The translations under genes were made by a program, and so were the position numbers. Below are positions 52,762 through 61,849 of a stretch of DNA of 64,000 bases, piece after piece. Numbering within the stretch: the stretch's first letter is position 1; the number at the start of each line of letters is the position of its first letter. The notes under the pieces are model-generated. The model saw only the letters and a program-made list of their open reading frames with translations. It made no database searches and had not been told where the DNA came from. Origin of the DNA: Clostridia bacterium (GTDB lineage: Bacteria; Bacillota; Clostridia; Lachnospirales; Lachnospiraceae); contig QKJQ01000019.1 of NCBI GenBank assembly GCA_003249225.1, positions 62,001 to 126,000 of the forward strand, read 5' to 3'.

Positions 52762-53214
52762 TTATATATACTTTCTCATACAGACAGAATCCGGCATATC
52801 TGCATACTGACCATAGTTGCTGATTTGTTCAAAGCCAAGATTCTCATAAAGCGTCCTGGCATGTGATAATTTATTTCCTGTCTCAAGGATCAACTGACTG
52901 TATCCTTTTTCTTTTGCTATGCTTTCAAGTGTCTGCATGATCCTCTGTCCATATTTTTTACCACGGCTCTCCCCTGCTACAAAGACTCTTTTGATTTCAG
53001 CTGCTTCACAGGAATATTCTTTGAAGCTTCCGCATGCCACCGCTTTATCATTCTCTGTAATCAATACAACGTCATGTATATTATTCAACTGATTGTACTG
53101 TACATACTGACTTCTCTGTTTTTCACCGCCTACCGCTTCGTTGAGATATTCATCAAGCCTTTCACACAGCATTATAAATCTTTCATCCGTTCCATCTGTA
53201 ATTATTACTTCCAC
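52762..53214 (-). CDS. GNAT acetyltransferase
   Basis: 150 residues: VVLITENDKAVACGSFKEYS, AEIKRVFVAGESRGKKYGQRIMQTLESIAKEKGYSQLILETGN, SHARTLYENLGFEQI. The start GTG 53212-53214 lies 7 nt after TGGAG. A GTGC-CAAAGA-GCAC hairpin precedes that SD, as in the leader repeats, although no other part of the leader is present. Confidence 0.9.
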   Translation of the reverse strand: MEVIITDGTDERFIMLCERLDEYLNEAVGGEKQRSQYVQYNQLNNIHDVVLITENDKAVACGSFKEYSCEAAEIKRVFVAGESRGKKYGQRIMQTLESIAKEKGYSQLILETGNKLSHARTLYENLGFEQISNYGQYADMPDSVCMRKYI

Positions 53215-53513
53215 AAGAATTCTCCATTCTGTGCTCTTTGGCACAACTTACTTTCTATTCCTATCATCTTTCATTATGATAACAGAATAAGCATTTGCTG
53301 GTCGTTGGTATTATTCTCTGCATCTCCCTATTGGATGAAGGTAGTTATCTCTTTTCCATTTGAAAAGATTTCGAATAGCAGTTTCGTTTCATTCAATATC
53401 ATTTTTTTTCATTTATTTTCACATTGCTATTATCAGACGAAGTTGCTTTTGTCTCATATTGTCCTTTGTTACTTTAACTCAGAATGTTCATCCATTCGTC
53501 TCTTTTTAATCAT
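53215..53513. other. 299-bp gap, no gene seen
   Basis: T-rich on the plus strand with a TCTTTTC/GAAAAGA inverted pair at about 53348-53366. No convincing promoter or coding region. Confidence 0.4.
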
Positions 53514-54065
53514 TTACAGGAACCATTCTATTGCTTTCTTTGCAATCTGGTCCTGATACAAGCCAATGTCTGCTTTATCATTAATGCCACAAAAATACAT
53601 ACTGTCCGGCATCTCAATCTTCATATGACCACACCAGTGTTTTATCGTATCAATGATATGTTCACACTCCATAGGTCTGGTTCCTGTCCGTAATGCAACT
53701 GCATAGCATACTTTTCCTGCTTTTAGTTTCCTGTGTTCCTGATTTGGATTGGTATCACTATAAGGCGTACAGCGATCTATGAATACCTTGAACTGTCCCG
53801 GTACATCAGCCCAGTAGGATGGTGCAACAATCACAATTTTATCTGCTTGATCGATTCTGTCGATAATCTGCTGCATATCATCCTCCTGAATACAAGTACA
53901 CGTCTCATAACAGCATTTTTCACCAAGACAATAAGCTATATTGAAATCCCCCAGGCATAACATATCTACATTCACATCCGTTGAAATCTGCTCTTTCATT
54001 ATTGCTAAAATCTCCTGGGTCGCGCCATTCTTCTTGGGACTGGCATTAAAAAGTAATACATTCAT
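53514..54065 (-). CDS. Flavodoxin-fold NAD(P)H-dependent oxidoreductase
   Basis: 183 residues. VLLFNASPKKNGATQEIL is the FMN phosphate-binding loop, IVIVAPSYWADVPGQFKVFIDRC the central flavodoxin strand. Cysteines (CLGEKCCYETCTC) may bind metal. Probable quinone or azo-type reductase. ATG 54063-54065 follows GGAGGTCC. Confidence 0.9.
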   Translation of the reverse strand: MNVLLFNASPKKNGATQEILAIMKEQISTDVNVDMLCLGDFNIAYCLGEKCCYETCTCIQEDDMQQIIDRIDQADKIVIVAPSYWADVPGQFKVFIDRCTPYSDTNPNQEHRKLKAGKVCYAVALRTGTRPMECEHIIDTIKHWCGHMKIEMPDSMYFCGINDKADIGLYQDQIAKKAIEWFL

Positions 54066-54174
54066 AGAAAGGACCTCCATTGGCAGCTTCTCTTGCCTCA
54101 ATCTTATCAATTATACGGCTTAACAATTCTGTCTTCTTGTTACCTTATGTCAAAGTACCCAAGGAACCTTTTTA

Positions 54175-54768
54175 TCAAGGCAGCAATATCTCTTCCAGTT
54201 CTTCAAAACTTTTTACTGAGATACCTTCATATTCAACATTTCTGCTATTGAAAAGAATGGTTTTCATACCAAGGGATCCGGCCGCTTCCAGATTATATCT
54301 TCTGTCATCAATGTAAGTGCAGTCTTCTGCCAGACAGCCCAGCTTCTCCAGCGTGTACCTGAAGATGCGCTCATCCGGCTTCTTCATCTTAAGATCACCA
54401 CTGACTGAGATTGCATCAAAATAACCATTCATTTTGAACTTCTCTCGAAAATATGCGCTCCATTCACTTAGATCGTTCGATATCAGTGCAAGTTTTCCTG
54501 ATTTTCTGCACTTACTTGCAAAATCATAAAAGGATTCATTGAGCTCAACAGAATCCAGATACACTTTCTCTGTCTCGGCGAGATCTCCCCGGAAGCCAAT
54601 TCGTTCAAACACCTCAAGGGATGATAATTCTCCAAGGTCCGCCTTATTCCAGTGCTCATAAATATCTGCCGGTGTCAGAGAAGGAAAGGTCTTATTAACA
54701 AAAGCAAGAAATCCTTCCCCTGGGTCCTTCAGTATTACTCCATACATATCTAAAATTATTGCTTTCAT
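54175..54768 (-). CDS. HAD-superfamily hydrolase
   Basis: 197 residues. Motif I is ILDMYGVILKDPG (nucleophile region DMYG, with the second Asp replaced by Tyr/Gly as in some YihX-like HADs), motif II ALISNDLSEW, motif III KKPDERIF and motif IV TYIDDRRYNL. The helical cap is inserted after motif I. Resembles YihX/haloacid dehalogenase-like phosphatases. SD GGAG. Confidence 0.88.
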   Translation of the reverse strand: MKAIILDMYGVILKDPGEGFLAFVNKTFPSLTPADIYEHWNKADLGELSSLEVFERIGFRGDLAETEKVYLDSVELNESFYDFASKCRKSGKLALISNDLSEWSAYFREKFKMNGYFDAISVSGDLKMKKPDERIFRYTLEKLGCLAEDCTYIDDRRYNLEAAGSLGMKTILFNSRNVEYEGISVKSFEELEEILLP

Positions 54769-54783
54769 CGTAACTCCGTTCCT

Positions 54784-54915
54784 TTATACCGATTTTTTCA
54801 CGGTTCTTTTTTCCATTGATTTTCCAACCATCCTGTTAACTTTTGTTATAGGTACCTTTTTCTTTAGAACAAGCATCTTGTCAAAGACTACATGCTCTCT
54901 TTTTTTCTTGCCCAT
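54784..54915 (-). CDS. Small basic protein, hypothetical
   Basis: 43 residues, strongly Lys/Arg-rich (GKKKREHVVFDKM, LKKKVPITKVNRMVGKSMEKRTVKK). The ATG at 54913-54915 has AGGAGG upstream. No known family recognised. It sits 15 bp upstream of the HAD gene. A longer frame upstream is a DES-type low-complexity stretch and less likely. Confidence 0.35.
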   Translation of the reverse strand: MGKKKREHVVFDKMLVLKKKVPITKVNRMVGKSMEKRTVKKSV

Positions 54916-55106
54916 GTTTCCCCTGCCTCCTGTGCTGTTTCCATGCACATTGTAAAGGTGTGATGAATCTGTTTGATCTGATTCATCTGATTCATCTGTT
55001 TCTTCCATACTTTCTGATTGATTTTATCAGATCCAAACACAGAATTTATCTTATTGTCTATGTATCTTACTTTTGTCTTACTGTTATTATCCTGCTCAAT
55101 GTTACC

Positions 55107-55505
55107 TTATACCCGCTCAAAATCGTCTGGCGGTCTGTGCTGCGGGACTGAAAGATACCATCGAACACCGAATTTATCTGCAACTTCAGCAGCACAGGGA
55201 CTCCATGGTAATTCACGAATTTCCATTGAAATCTCACCTTCCCTTGCCAGACACGCAAAGGCATGCTGAAGCTCATCCCTATCCTTGCAGGTGATACCGA
55301 TCTGAACTGGATTTCTTCTTGAGACAAGTTCCTTTGATTCAACAACAGAGAAAAAATAATTTCCATCTCTTGAAAGGTCCGAATGATAAAAGGATCCATC
55401 CTCGTTCAATACATGATATCCCAGCTCAACACCAAACGCCTCCTTGTATAATTCAACTGCTTCTACACTGTTATTTACATACAGCCCAACACCGCCAAAT
55501 TCCAT
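55107..55505 (-). CDS. VOC-family protein
   Basis: 132 residues; GVGLYVNNSVEAVELYKEAFGVELGYHVLNEDGSFYHSDL is the PhnB/YdcJ-like VOC half and WSPCAAEVADKFGVRWYLSVP the second half. Function unknown. ATG 55503-55505 follows GAGGAG. Confidence 0.88.
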   Translation of the reverse strand: MEFGGVGLYVNNSVEAVELYKEAFGVELGYHVLNEDGSFYHSDLSRDGNYFFSVVESKELVSRRNPVQIGITCKDRDELQHAFACLAREGEISMEIRELPWSPCAAEVADKFGVRWYLSVPQHRPPDDFERV

Positions 55506-55663
55506 AACTCTCCTCCTCATTGCCTTTGTTTATTGCTATCGTAAAATCTTTCTGTTATCTTTTTTTAGTTTCCAGATTTCTTAGCAATAATTTCTTTTGT
55601 TACTCTGTATCCATATTTTCTTATTATGTTTTACATTCAAACATTCCTTGTCAGCTGCCACCA

Positions 55664-56401
55664 CTATTCCAGCCCATACAGTTTATATGGATTTTTTTTA
55701 AGTTCCTGTTCATACAACCCAACTACATCCCATATATCAAAAAACATGCATCGACATTCTCCGATCATACTAACCTGAATCATATCTCTTTCATATGCCA
55801 TATCCTGGATTGTATACCATGCTTTCACAGGTGGCTCCCCTGTTTCAATGAGCCATTGATCTGCCGGATACATCTTTGATAGTTCTTTGGAGGGACTAAA
55901 TATATCTTTTATGCGCTCTGGAAGGTTTGCTTCAACATAATGCATCGCTGTCAGACTGTAAATATCGACACCAAGCAAAAGTGCTTTCCCATTCTTTGAG
56001 ATTAGGTACTGCAACCCATCTACCACTCTCTCTGCCTGTTTTCCCCATCCGGCAATACGGAATATTCCATCACCAACAATTACATCTTCCATACGACGAA
56101 AGGTATCTGCAATAAGCCCCATCGCACTTCTGTCATATTCCATTGGCAGTATTGCAATCTTTCGAAGAATTCCCAGCTGCCTGTCAGTCTCAGTTAAAGG
56201 GAGTTCCGGGCTAAGACGAAGTGCCGGCATAAAGATACTTCCTTCCAAACCTACCGTTTCCTGCAATGCCTGAATTACGGTTGCAGCTCCCCCCTCCACA
56301 TAGCCAAAACTGCTAAGTGAACTGTGAACTTCAAGTTCCATACCCAGCTTTATTCCTAATTCTCGCAATCCATTTATAATCTGGTCTTTTGAAACAATCA
56401 T
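55664..56401 (-). CDS. AAC(3)-family aminoglycoside N-acetyltransferase
   Basis: 245 residues, slightly shorter than typical AAC(3). LEVHSSLSSFGYVEGGAATVIQALQETVG and GSIFMPALRLSPE are the N-terminal signature, and KALLLGVDIYSLTAMHYVE the active-site region with the conserved His. It should transfer acetyl from acetyl-CoA to the 3-amino group of an aminoglycoside-like substrate; antibiotic resistance is inferred, not shown. SD AGGTGG. Confidence 0.9.
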   Translation of the reverse strand: MIVSKDQIINGLRELGIKLGMELEVHSSLSSFGYVEGGAATVIQALQETVGLEGSIFMPALRLSPELPLTETDRQLGILRKIAILPMEYDRSAMGLIADTFRRMEDVIVGDGIFRIAGWGKQAERVVDGLQYLISKNGKALLLGVDIYSLTAMHYVEANLPERIKDIFSPSKELSKMYPADQWLIETGEPPVKAWYTIQDMAYERDMIQVSMIGECRCMFFDIWDVVGLYEQELKKNPYKLYGLE

Positions 56402-56430
56402 CCTGCCACCTGTCCTGAGCCTTGTATTTT

Positions 56431-56775
56431 CTAAAGGATACTTCGAAATGTTATCAGATTTTGATCCGGGTCAAGAAAGCTCATATTCTTAGCCCCCCAG
56501 GGTCTTACTATCGGTGGATCCACAATAGTAACACCAAGAAGTTTCAATCTTTCGTATTCTGCATCGACATCTGCGACTGTAAAAGCTATGCAGATATTAT
56601 GAGGATTACTCATCCGGCTCACACCGTCATTATAAATCGTTAACGTCGTTTCCTCACTTAGAATAAACTGATGTACGTTGTCATTGCTGCCATTCTCAAT
56701 ACCCAAAAGTTCTTTATAAAAATCTGCCAGCCTTACAACATCGCCAGTCATCAGGCATACCTCACCAACTTTCAT
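56431..56775 (-). CDS. VOC-family protein (bleomycin resistance-like)
   Basis: 114 residues; EVCLMTGDVVRLADFYKELLGIENG, CIAFTVADVDAEYERLKLLGVTIVDPP and SFLDPDQNLITFRS make one full VOC domain with the Glu/His metal pattern partly kept. SD GGGGAGGGG. Confidence 0.9.
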   Translation of the reverse strand: MKVGEVCLMTGDVVRLADFYKELLGIENGSNDNVHQFILSEETTLTIYNDGVSRMSNPHNICIAFTVADVDAEYERLKLLGVTIVDPPIVRPWGAKNMSFLDPDQNLITFRSIL

Positions 56776-56897
56776 CGTTTCCCCTCCCCGCTTAACAATC
56801 TTCTCAATTCTGCTTTACATCTACTTTTATTCTGCTTTCTATTCTGGCACAGCTGCTCTATTCTAACACTTCCTTCGTAATCTCTTTTGGTTCTTTC

Positions 56898-58586
56898 CTA
56901 ATCCATCGCTTCCTTCCACTCTTTCAGGAACTGCTTTATGGACTGTTGTCGATGCCCTCGGTCTTTCCTTGTTGCTTTGCTGACCACCTCGTAAAGTGAT
57001 TCCTGTAAAGGCCAGTGTTCCTTATCCCTTTCGTATTCACTAAACAAAGCGAAAGCCATTGCTCCTGCTGTATACACATTCGTTATCTCGTCAATTACAG
57101 CTCCTTTTTCAAGTTCCTCCGGGGACATAAATCTGGAGCTCCCCCACATCCGACCCATCGAATTGATATATGGTTTCTTTCCAAACAGATCGATATCGCA
57201 GATCGTAGTTTTTCTATTCTCAAAGTCATATAATATACTTCCGTCATACAAATCAATCGCGACATAATCTTTTTCATGCACAAGCACAAGAAAATCCAGT
57301 ATGTCGTAAAATACTTTCATTCTTATGTCTGCCGGAAGGTTCCTGAATCTTTTATGTGCTGCCGGATACATTCGTCCCATACAGTCTCCATCGACCCATT
57401 GAAAAACCAATAAAAAACACCCGCCGATTTCTTTGGAATCAATCAGATGGATAAGATGGCTGCTTTCCAAATCGTTATACAAAGGTACCGTATCTTTCAA
57501 TCTTTGAATGGCCTCCTCCACAGAACCGTCATACCTTTCTGTGGGTGCTCCCGCGACTTTCAGAAAATACCTTTTCCCCTCTTTCATTGTTCCAAAACAA
57601 ATGTTGCCGGAATCCTGATCATCAAATACCTTAAAAACACTTCCATATTCATGGATGAAATCAAAATTAAATTCTGATTTCATTTTATACTGCAACCCAT
57701 CAATTTCCTGCAAAAAATAGCCCTCAAAATACCAGGTCGGAATGGGGTTCCTCATAGCATCAAACCAGCAAAGAACATCCTTCGCCTGATTGACCATTGT
57801 CCTTACTTCACCTTCACCATACGGTATCGCCCAGGGAATGGAGGATAACATATTGCTGCTGATGTACAAAGCAAGCAACCTCCAGAATTCGTAGGGTACC
57901 TTATGATCAAAATATCCATTCACAAGTCCGGACGCAAAGATCGGAGAAACTTTTGCGCACCAGACGATTCGGTTAAACTCCTCCCATGGATCTCCGTAAT
58001 CATAGCGGTCAAAATCAATGATAATTAAACTTCCATCTTCCAGCATCATGTTTCCGATGTGGTAGTCTCCATGCTGAAAGCATTGAGGCCGATTCGAAAG
58101 CAGATACCTGTTTTCTTCTATATAAGCGATTATTTTATCGGAATCTTCAAATTGGATAGGGCAGTCACGATACATTGCAATCTTCTTGTCTATCTTTTTA
58201 TTGAAACGTTCTTTCCATCCCATTTGTTCTGCCGGCGCAGGAATTGAATGGATTCTTTTTAATATTCTTCCCGCCTCCAGTCCATAGACATACTGTTCTG
58301 AATCAGACAGATCAGGAATTACTTTTTCTGCCGATTCTCCCTTGATCCATGTCTGTAAAAGATAAGTCCCCTCCTCACAGCTTCCGAATTCAACAGGTCG
58401 GCACATTGGGATTTCCTTCTGCATCAGGATCTGCTGTATGCGAAACAGCTCTTTTTTGTTCTCGTACTTTTCATTTGGGGAGATTCGAAGCAAATAATCG
58501 GTTCCATCTTTTGTTACCTTGTATTTTTTATCGCTGGACCATCCTTCAAGAATCGGTACCATTGCCGTGAAATTAAACTCTGTCAT
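56898..58586 (-). CDS. Fusion of APH-type phosphotransferase and protein-kinase-like domain
   Basis: 562 residues, two kinase folds. Domain 1 (about 1-285) is APH-like: catalytic HGDYHIGN (172-179) and metal-binding IDFD (190-193). Domain 2 (about 300-562) is protein-kinase-like: Lys343 in YFLKVAG, catalytic segment YVAIDLYDGSILYD with Asp445, and CDID (463-466) in place of DFG, plus GSSRFMSPEEL resembling an activation-segment end. HRD and the usual Asn are altered, as in a known Bacillota kinase-like subfamily. The frame is continuous. The two folds usually occur as separate genes. Confidence 0.82.
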   Translation of the reverse strand: MTEFNFTAMVPILEGWSSDKKYKVTKDGTDYLLRISPNEKYENKKELFRIQQILMQKEIPMCRPVEFGSCEEGTYLLQTWIKGESAEKVIPDLSDSEQYVYGLEAGRILKRIHSIPAPAEQMGWKERFNKKIDKKIAMYRDCPIQFEDSDKIIAYIEENRYLLSNRPQCFQHGDYHIGNMMLEDGSLIIIDFDRYDYGDPWEEFNRIVWCAKVSPIFASGLVNGYFDHKVPYEFWRLLALYISSNMLSSIPWAIPYGEGEVRTMVNQAKDVLCWFDAMRNPIPTWYFEGYFLQEIDGLQYKMKSEFNFDFIHEYGSVFKVFDDQDSGNICFGTMKEGKRYFLKVAGAPTERYDGSVEEAIQRLKDTVPLYNDLESSHLIHLIDSKEIGGCFLLVFQWVDGDCMGRMYPAAHKRFRNLPADIRMKVFYDILDFLVLVHEKDYVAIDLYDGSILYDFENRKTTICDIDLFGKKPYINSMGRMWGSSRFMSPEELEKGAVIDEITNVYTAGAMAFALFSEYERDKEHWPLQESLYEVVSKATRKDRGHRQQSIKQFLKEWKEAMD

Positions 58587-58635
58587 CGTTCTGCCTTTCC
58601 TGTAGTTTTGTTTCGATCAAGAAATACTATCCTAA

Positions 58636-59073
58636 TTAATTCGTGAACATACTTTTCATAAGAAAAATAACCAGAAGCAGTACGATGCACCAAACCAGTA
58701 CAAATGGAATTGCATAATACCATTTTTTAGGTTTTCCGCCTTCCCATATTCCTGCTGCTTCTTTTCTGCATTCCTCCATTATTTCCGATGGAATGAGACG
58801 AATTGTCAAAGCGACAAGAGCCGGAAGCAAAAGGATGTCGTCAAGATATCCCAAGACCGGAATAAAATCAGGAATAAGATCGACCGGTGACAATGCATAT
58901 ACAATGGTCAGACCTGCGATCACTTTTGCCGGTATCGGTGTGTCCTTTCTTTTTAACGCAATAAATACAGCAGGTATATCTGTTTTAAGTTTTCGTGCCC
59001 GTTCTTTTAATCTGTTTTTCGTATTCGCCGTTCCCATACCTGCCGTTTCCTTTTCCATAAATAATCTTTTCAT
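58636..59073 (-). CDS. YkvA/DUF1232 membrane protein
   Basis: 145 residues. The DUF1232 core is IVYALSPVDLIPDFIPVLGYLDDILLLPALVALTIRLIP, and one C-terminal membrane helix follows (AIPFVLVWCIVLLLVIFLM). Function unknown. The start is not certain: ATG 59073 has a weak SD and an ATG at residue 13 follows GGCAGG. Confidence 0.82.
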   Translation of the reverse strand: MKRLFMEKETAGMGTANTKNRLKERARKLKTDIPAVFIALKRKDTPIPAKVIAGLTIVYALSPVDLIPDFIPVLGYLDDILLLPALVALTIRLIPSEIMEECRKEAAGIWEGGKPKKWYYAIPFVLVWCIVLLLVIFLMKSMFTN

Positions 59074-59721
59074 ACTTTACCAGTATATGTATAACTTTTT
59101 ATTCGAACTATACCTTTATACACATTGTATCTTTATACGCATTGTACTTTTATTTACACATTATATCTTTATACGCATTGTACCTTTATTTACGCATTGT
59201 ATCTTTATTTACTCATTGTATCTTTATTTACTTACTGTATCTTTATTAATTGTATCTGTATAAGAACTGCATCTGCGTAAGTGCTACAACATTAACGATA
59301 CTGTATCTTACTGAGTACTGTACTTTTACGTAATATCCGAATATACGCTGCATCTTACCGCGCATAACATCTTACGAGTCACTGCACGCCTATGAATATC
59401 CCGTATTTTTCATCCTATTTCATAGTATTTCTCTTTATTTCTTGTTTTATCCAATGCTAAACAACAAAAATCCAAAGCAAATGATATGCAAGGATACGCG
59501 GTCTATTGATGTCTTTGCATGTAAGTACAGAATCCGGATAAACTCAGAAAAAGCTCAACCACGCAACTTTTTATAAAACAGTTCCACCGCTTATCCCCTG
59601 CTTTTCTATTCCTACAGAAGAATTCAACAGATTTTTACTTTTCATTTTGATTATTCTACCACATGCAGAACATATGTTCAATACCTGTATTAAAAAATGA
59701 ATCCTTTGACCTAAACAACTC
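59074..59721. other. 648-bp gene-free region with tandem repeats
   Basis: The first part holds the degenerate repeat array below. The middle (59280-59420) is made of more scattered CTGTATCTTAC-like remnants. Near 59490 ATGCAAgGA and TCtTTGCAT form an inverted pair. No coding or RNA gene recognised. Confidence 0.6.
59111..59250. repeat. Degenerate tandem repeat, approximately 17-20 bp units
   Basis: Seven or eight copies of CATTGTATCTTTATnnac with length variation; all units keep TTGTAtCTTTAT. Not a CRISPR: there are no unique spacers. Confidence 0.8.
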
Positions 59722-60660
59722 CTAAACTTTGTCCTTCCATCGTTCCAGCACCGGTTCAAACGTTTCCTGACACCACTTTGGCAGTCTTTTGCAGAACCAT
59801 TCTTCTTTGTACCACAATTCATAGTGCAAGCCGATGCCAAGCAGAATCTGAAATGCAAAGTACAGCTTGATTTCATCTTTATTCAGCGAAACTTCCCCTT
59901 TTTCCTCATATCCTTTGATCATGCTGTCTCTTATCTTCTCCTCCTGTGTAAAACAATAGAAGCTTCCAAAATCAAGAAGAGGGGAACTAACACCGAACAA
60001 GGAAAAATCTATGGGAACAAGCCCCTGCCCGGTAAGAAGTACATTCGATAACGAAAGATCCGAATGCAGACATAGAAAATCTGGTTCTGCTTCCTTTAGT
60101 TTTGTTCTTATGCACGCTATGGTCTGTACTATGATCTCGTAATATCGGCTCTCGATTGTTTCATTTCTTGGCGCATCCTCAAACATTTTAGAAAGTCTGT
60201 CACAAACAGCTTTATCGTAACGATAAGTATCACAAGATGAAAATCCCTGCGCTGCCTTATGCATCGAACGCAGCATCACACCCAGCTGATATCCTGTCGT
60301 CTCGTTTAGATCCTCTTTTTCAAGTGTTCTGCCTGGAATCCAGGTGAGCACGGTTGCGGGTGTCTTGTCTTTCAGTATCGTTATAAATTCATTCTTCCTG
60401 TTCTTTACAGGCGTCTGAACATAGAGTCCATTCTTTTTTAAATGAAGCAAAAACTCTGCTTCCGCATTATGAAGTCTGCAAGCATCAATCTCCTCATGCA
60501 TGACCGATGTTGTAAAACCCTCTTTCGATCTGTGAATTCTAAGCAGATAACGGTCATCAATGTTGTATGTCATATTTTCATTATGTCGGATCAGCTCGCA
60601 TTTCTCGTATTCTATCGCATACTGCTGCAATGCCTCTTCCGCCAATTCCTGTCCTGTCAT
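59722..60660 (-). CDS. Aminoglycoside phosphotransferase-family kinase (homoserine kinase-like)
   Basis: 312 residues. Catalytic loop LCLHSDLSLSNVLLTGQ with HSDLxxxN, metal segment VPIDFSLFGVSS, and ATVLTWIPGRTLEKEDL as the hinge. RYLLRIHRSKEGF begins the nucleotide lobe. Related to APH/SrkA-type kinases; substrate unknown. ATG 60658-60660 follows AGGAGG. Confidence 0.88.
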   Translation of the reverse strand: MTGQELAEEALQQYAIEYEKCELIRHNENMTYNIDDRYLLRIHRSKEGFTTSVMHEEIDACRLHNAEAEFLLHLKKNGLYVQTPVKNRKNEFITILKDKTPATVLTWIPGRTLEKEDLNETTGYQLGVMLRSMHKAAQGFSSCDTYRYDKAVCDRLSKMFEDAPRNETIESRYYEIIVQTIACIRTKLKEAEPDFLCLHSDLSLSNVLLTGQGLVPIDFSLFGVSSPLLDFGSFYCFTQEEKIRDSMIKGYEEKGEVSLNKDEIKLYFAFQILLGIGLHYELWYKEEWFCKRLPKWCQETFEPVLERWKDKV

Positions 60661-60895
60661 ATTTTCCTCCTGTCGCCTTGTCAGATCATTCGTATATGGG
60701 AAGCCGGAGATCAAAACATTTTGGCTCCAGTGTTAGAAATATCGAATCGTCAGCAGTTTGAATTAAAACCTGTACCTGAAAAAGTCTGTCTTACTCCTTA
60801 TTTGTGCAGAATGATTCTTATTATGCGCCTTCTTCTTGCTTCAATATTCGAAACAAAGTAATGTATGGCGATGATTCCATAATTTTACCATCGTC
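60661..60895. other. Upstream region of APH-family gene
   Basis: No gene with a start signal. A short open stretch ending near 60821 lacks an SD and is not supported; promoter elements are not clear. Confidence 0.3.
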
Positions 60896-60903
60896 CTGAA
60901 AAA

Positions 60904-60971
60904 AAAGAAAGCTCAAAGAACTTTCTTTAAAAAAATAATACCGGACAGTCTGTAAATTGATCAGACCATCC
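60904..60971 (-). terminator. Tandem terminators of the acc-degV operon
   Basis: Minus strand: GGATGGTCTG pairs with CAGACTGTCC (60943-60971, 10 pairs with two G-U) followed by TATTATTTTTTT; then AAAGAAAG/CTTTCTTT (60904-60928) followed by a T-run. Confidence 0.85.
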
Positions 60972-60995
60972 AGTATCTTTATACTAACTTTTTCG

Positions 60996-61838
60996 TTACG
61001 AAACCGTGAACAGAACACCAATCGTCCCCGGGCCACAGTGGCAGGATACAACGCAGCCTGCTTTTGTTTCATAAACCTCTTTAAAATTCATAAGACTTGA
61101 AATCTTGCGTTTTGCGATCTCAACAAGTCCTGCATTTGCATCCGTATGTGTAATGAACACACGATTTTTGTTGATTTTGGCGCGTTCTGAAAGTCTGTCA
61201 TGCAGATATTCATCCATACAGCGTTCGAAACTACCGATGTATTTCTTCGCTACCTGCAGTCGTCCGTTCTTTACTTCGATGCAGTAATGCTGATGAAGGA
61301 TCTTTGCGCCAAGTGCTGAAACGAGAGAACACCTTCCGCCTTTGTACATGTAATCCAGACGATCCAGCAGGAAGCTGGCCTCGACACGTTCTTTCAGATC
61401 TTCCAGTTCCCCGACGATTTCTTCGGCGTTCATACCGCTTTCTGCCATCATAGCTGCTTCCATTACCAGATGCCCCTGTCCCGTCGAAAGATTCTGTGAA
61501 TCAATGACATAGACATTCGGATAGGAGTTTGCCGCTGTTGAAGCATTCTGATAGCTGTAGGAAAAAGCAGAGCCAAGACTGATATGAATGACTGCATCAT
61601 ACATTGATACAAACCTGCCAAAGCGTTCCTCGTAATCTGTAACACCTGCCGCTGCAGTCGTACACAGACATTTGCAATTGTCAACATAGCGGAACAGATC
61701 TGCCGGCAATAAATCAATACCGTCTCGGAGCGCCTGTCCTTCCTTAACAACATACAAAGGTATAATAGAAATGTTATGGCGTTCCAACAGTTCACTCGAT
61801 AGATCACATGTACTGTCTGCCGTTATCTTGATTTTCAC
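60996..61838 (-). CDS. DegV-family fatty-acid-binding protein
   Basis: 280 residues. ITADSTCDLSSELLERHNI is the DegV start and VIHISLGSAFSYSYQNA contains the fatty-acid carboxyl-binding Ser/Thr loop. YMYKGGRCSLVSALGA and FITHTDA follow. DegV proteins act as FakB, presenting fatty acids to the FakA kinase. Position 11 bp after accA links it to fatty-acid metabolism. The start is GTG 61836-61838, 8 nt after AGGAGGG. Confidence 0.93.
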   Translation of the reverse strand: MKIKITADSTCDLSSELLERHNISIIPLYVVKEGQALRDGIDLLPADLFRYVDNCKCLCTTAAAGVTDYEERFGRFVSMYDAVIHISLGSAFSYSYQNASTAANSYPNVYVIDSQNLSTGQGHLVMEAAMMAESGMNAEEIVGELEDLKERVEASFLLDRLDYMYKGGRCSLVSALGAKILHQHYCIEVKNGRLQVAKKYIGSFERCMDEYLHDRLSERAKINKNRVFITHTDANAGLVEIAKRKISSLMNFKEVYETKAGCVVSCHCGPGTIGVLFTVS

Positions 61839-61849
61839 TGGCCGCCCTC

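Noticed and set aside
59111..59250. CRISPR or iteron-type origin
   Set aside because: Units drift in length, there are no spacers, and no replication initiator gene is near.
46146..60660. Integron cassette array
   Set aside because: Genes are compact and co-oriented, but I see no repeated attC-like sites at their 3' ends and no integrase.
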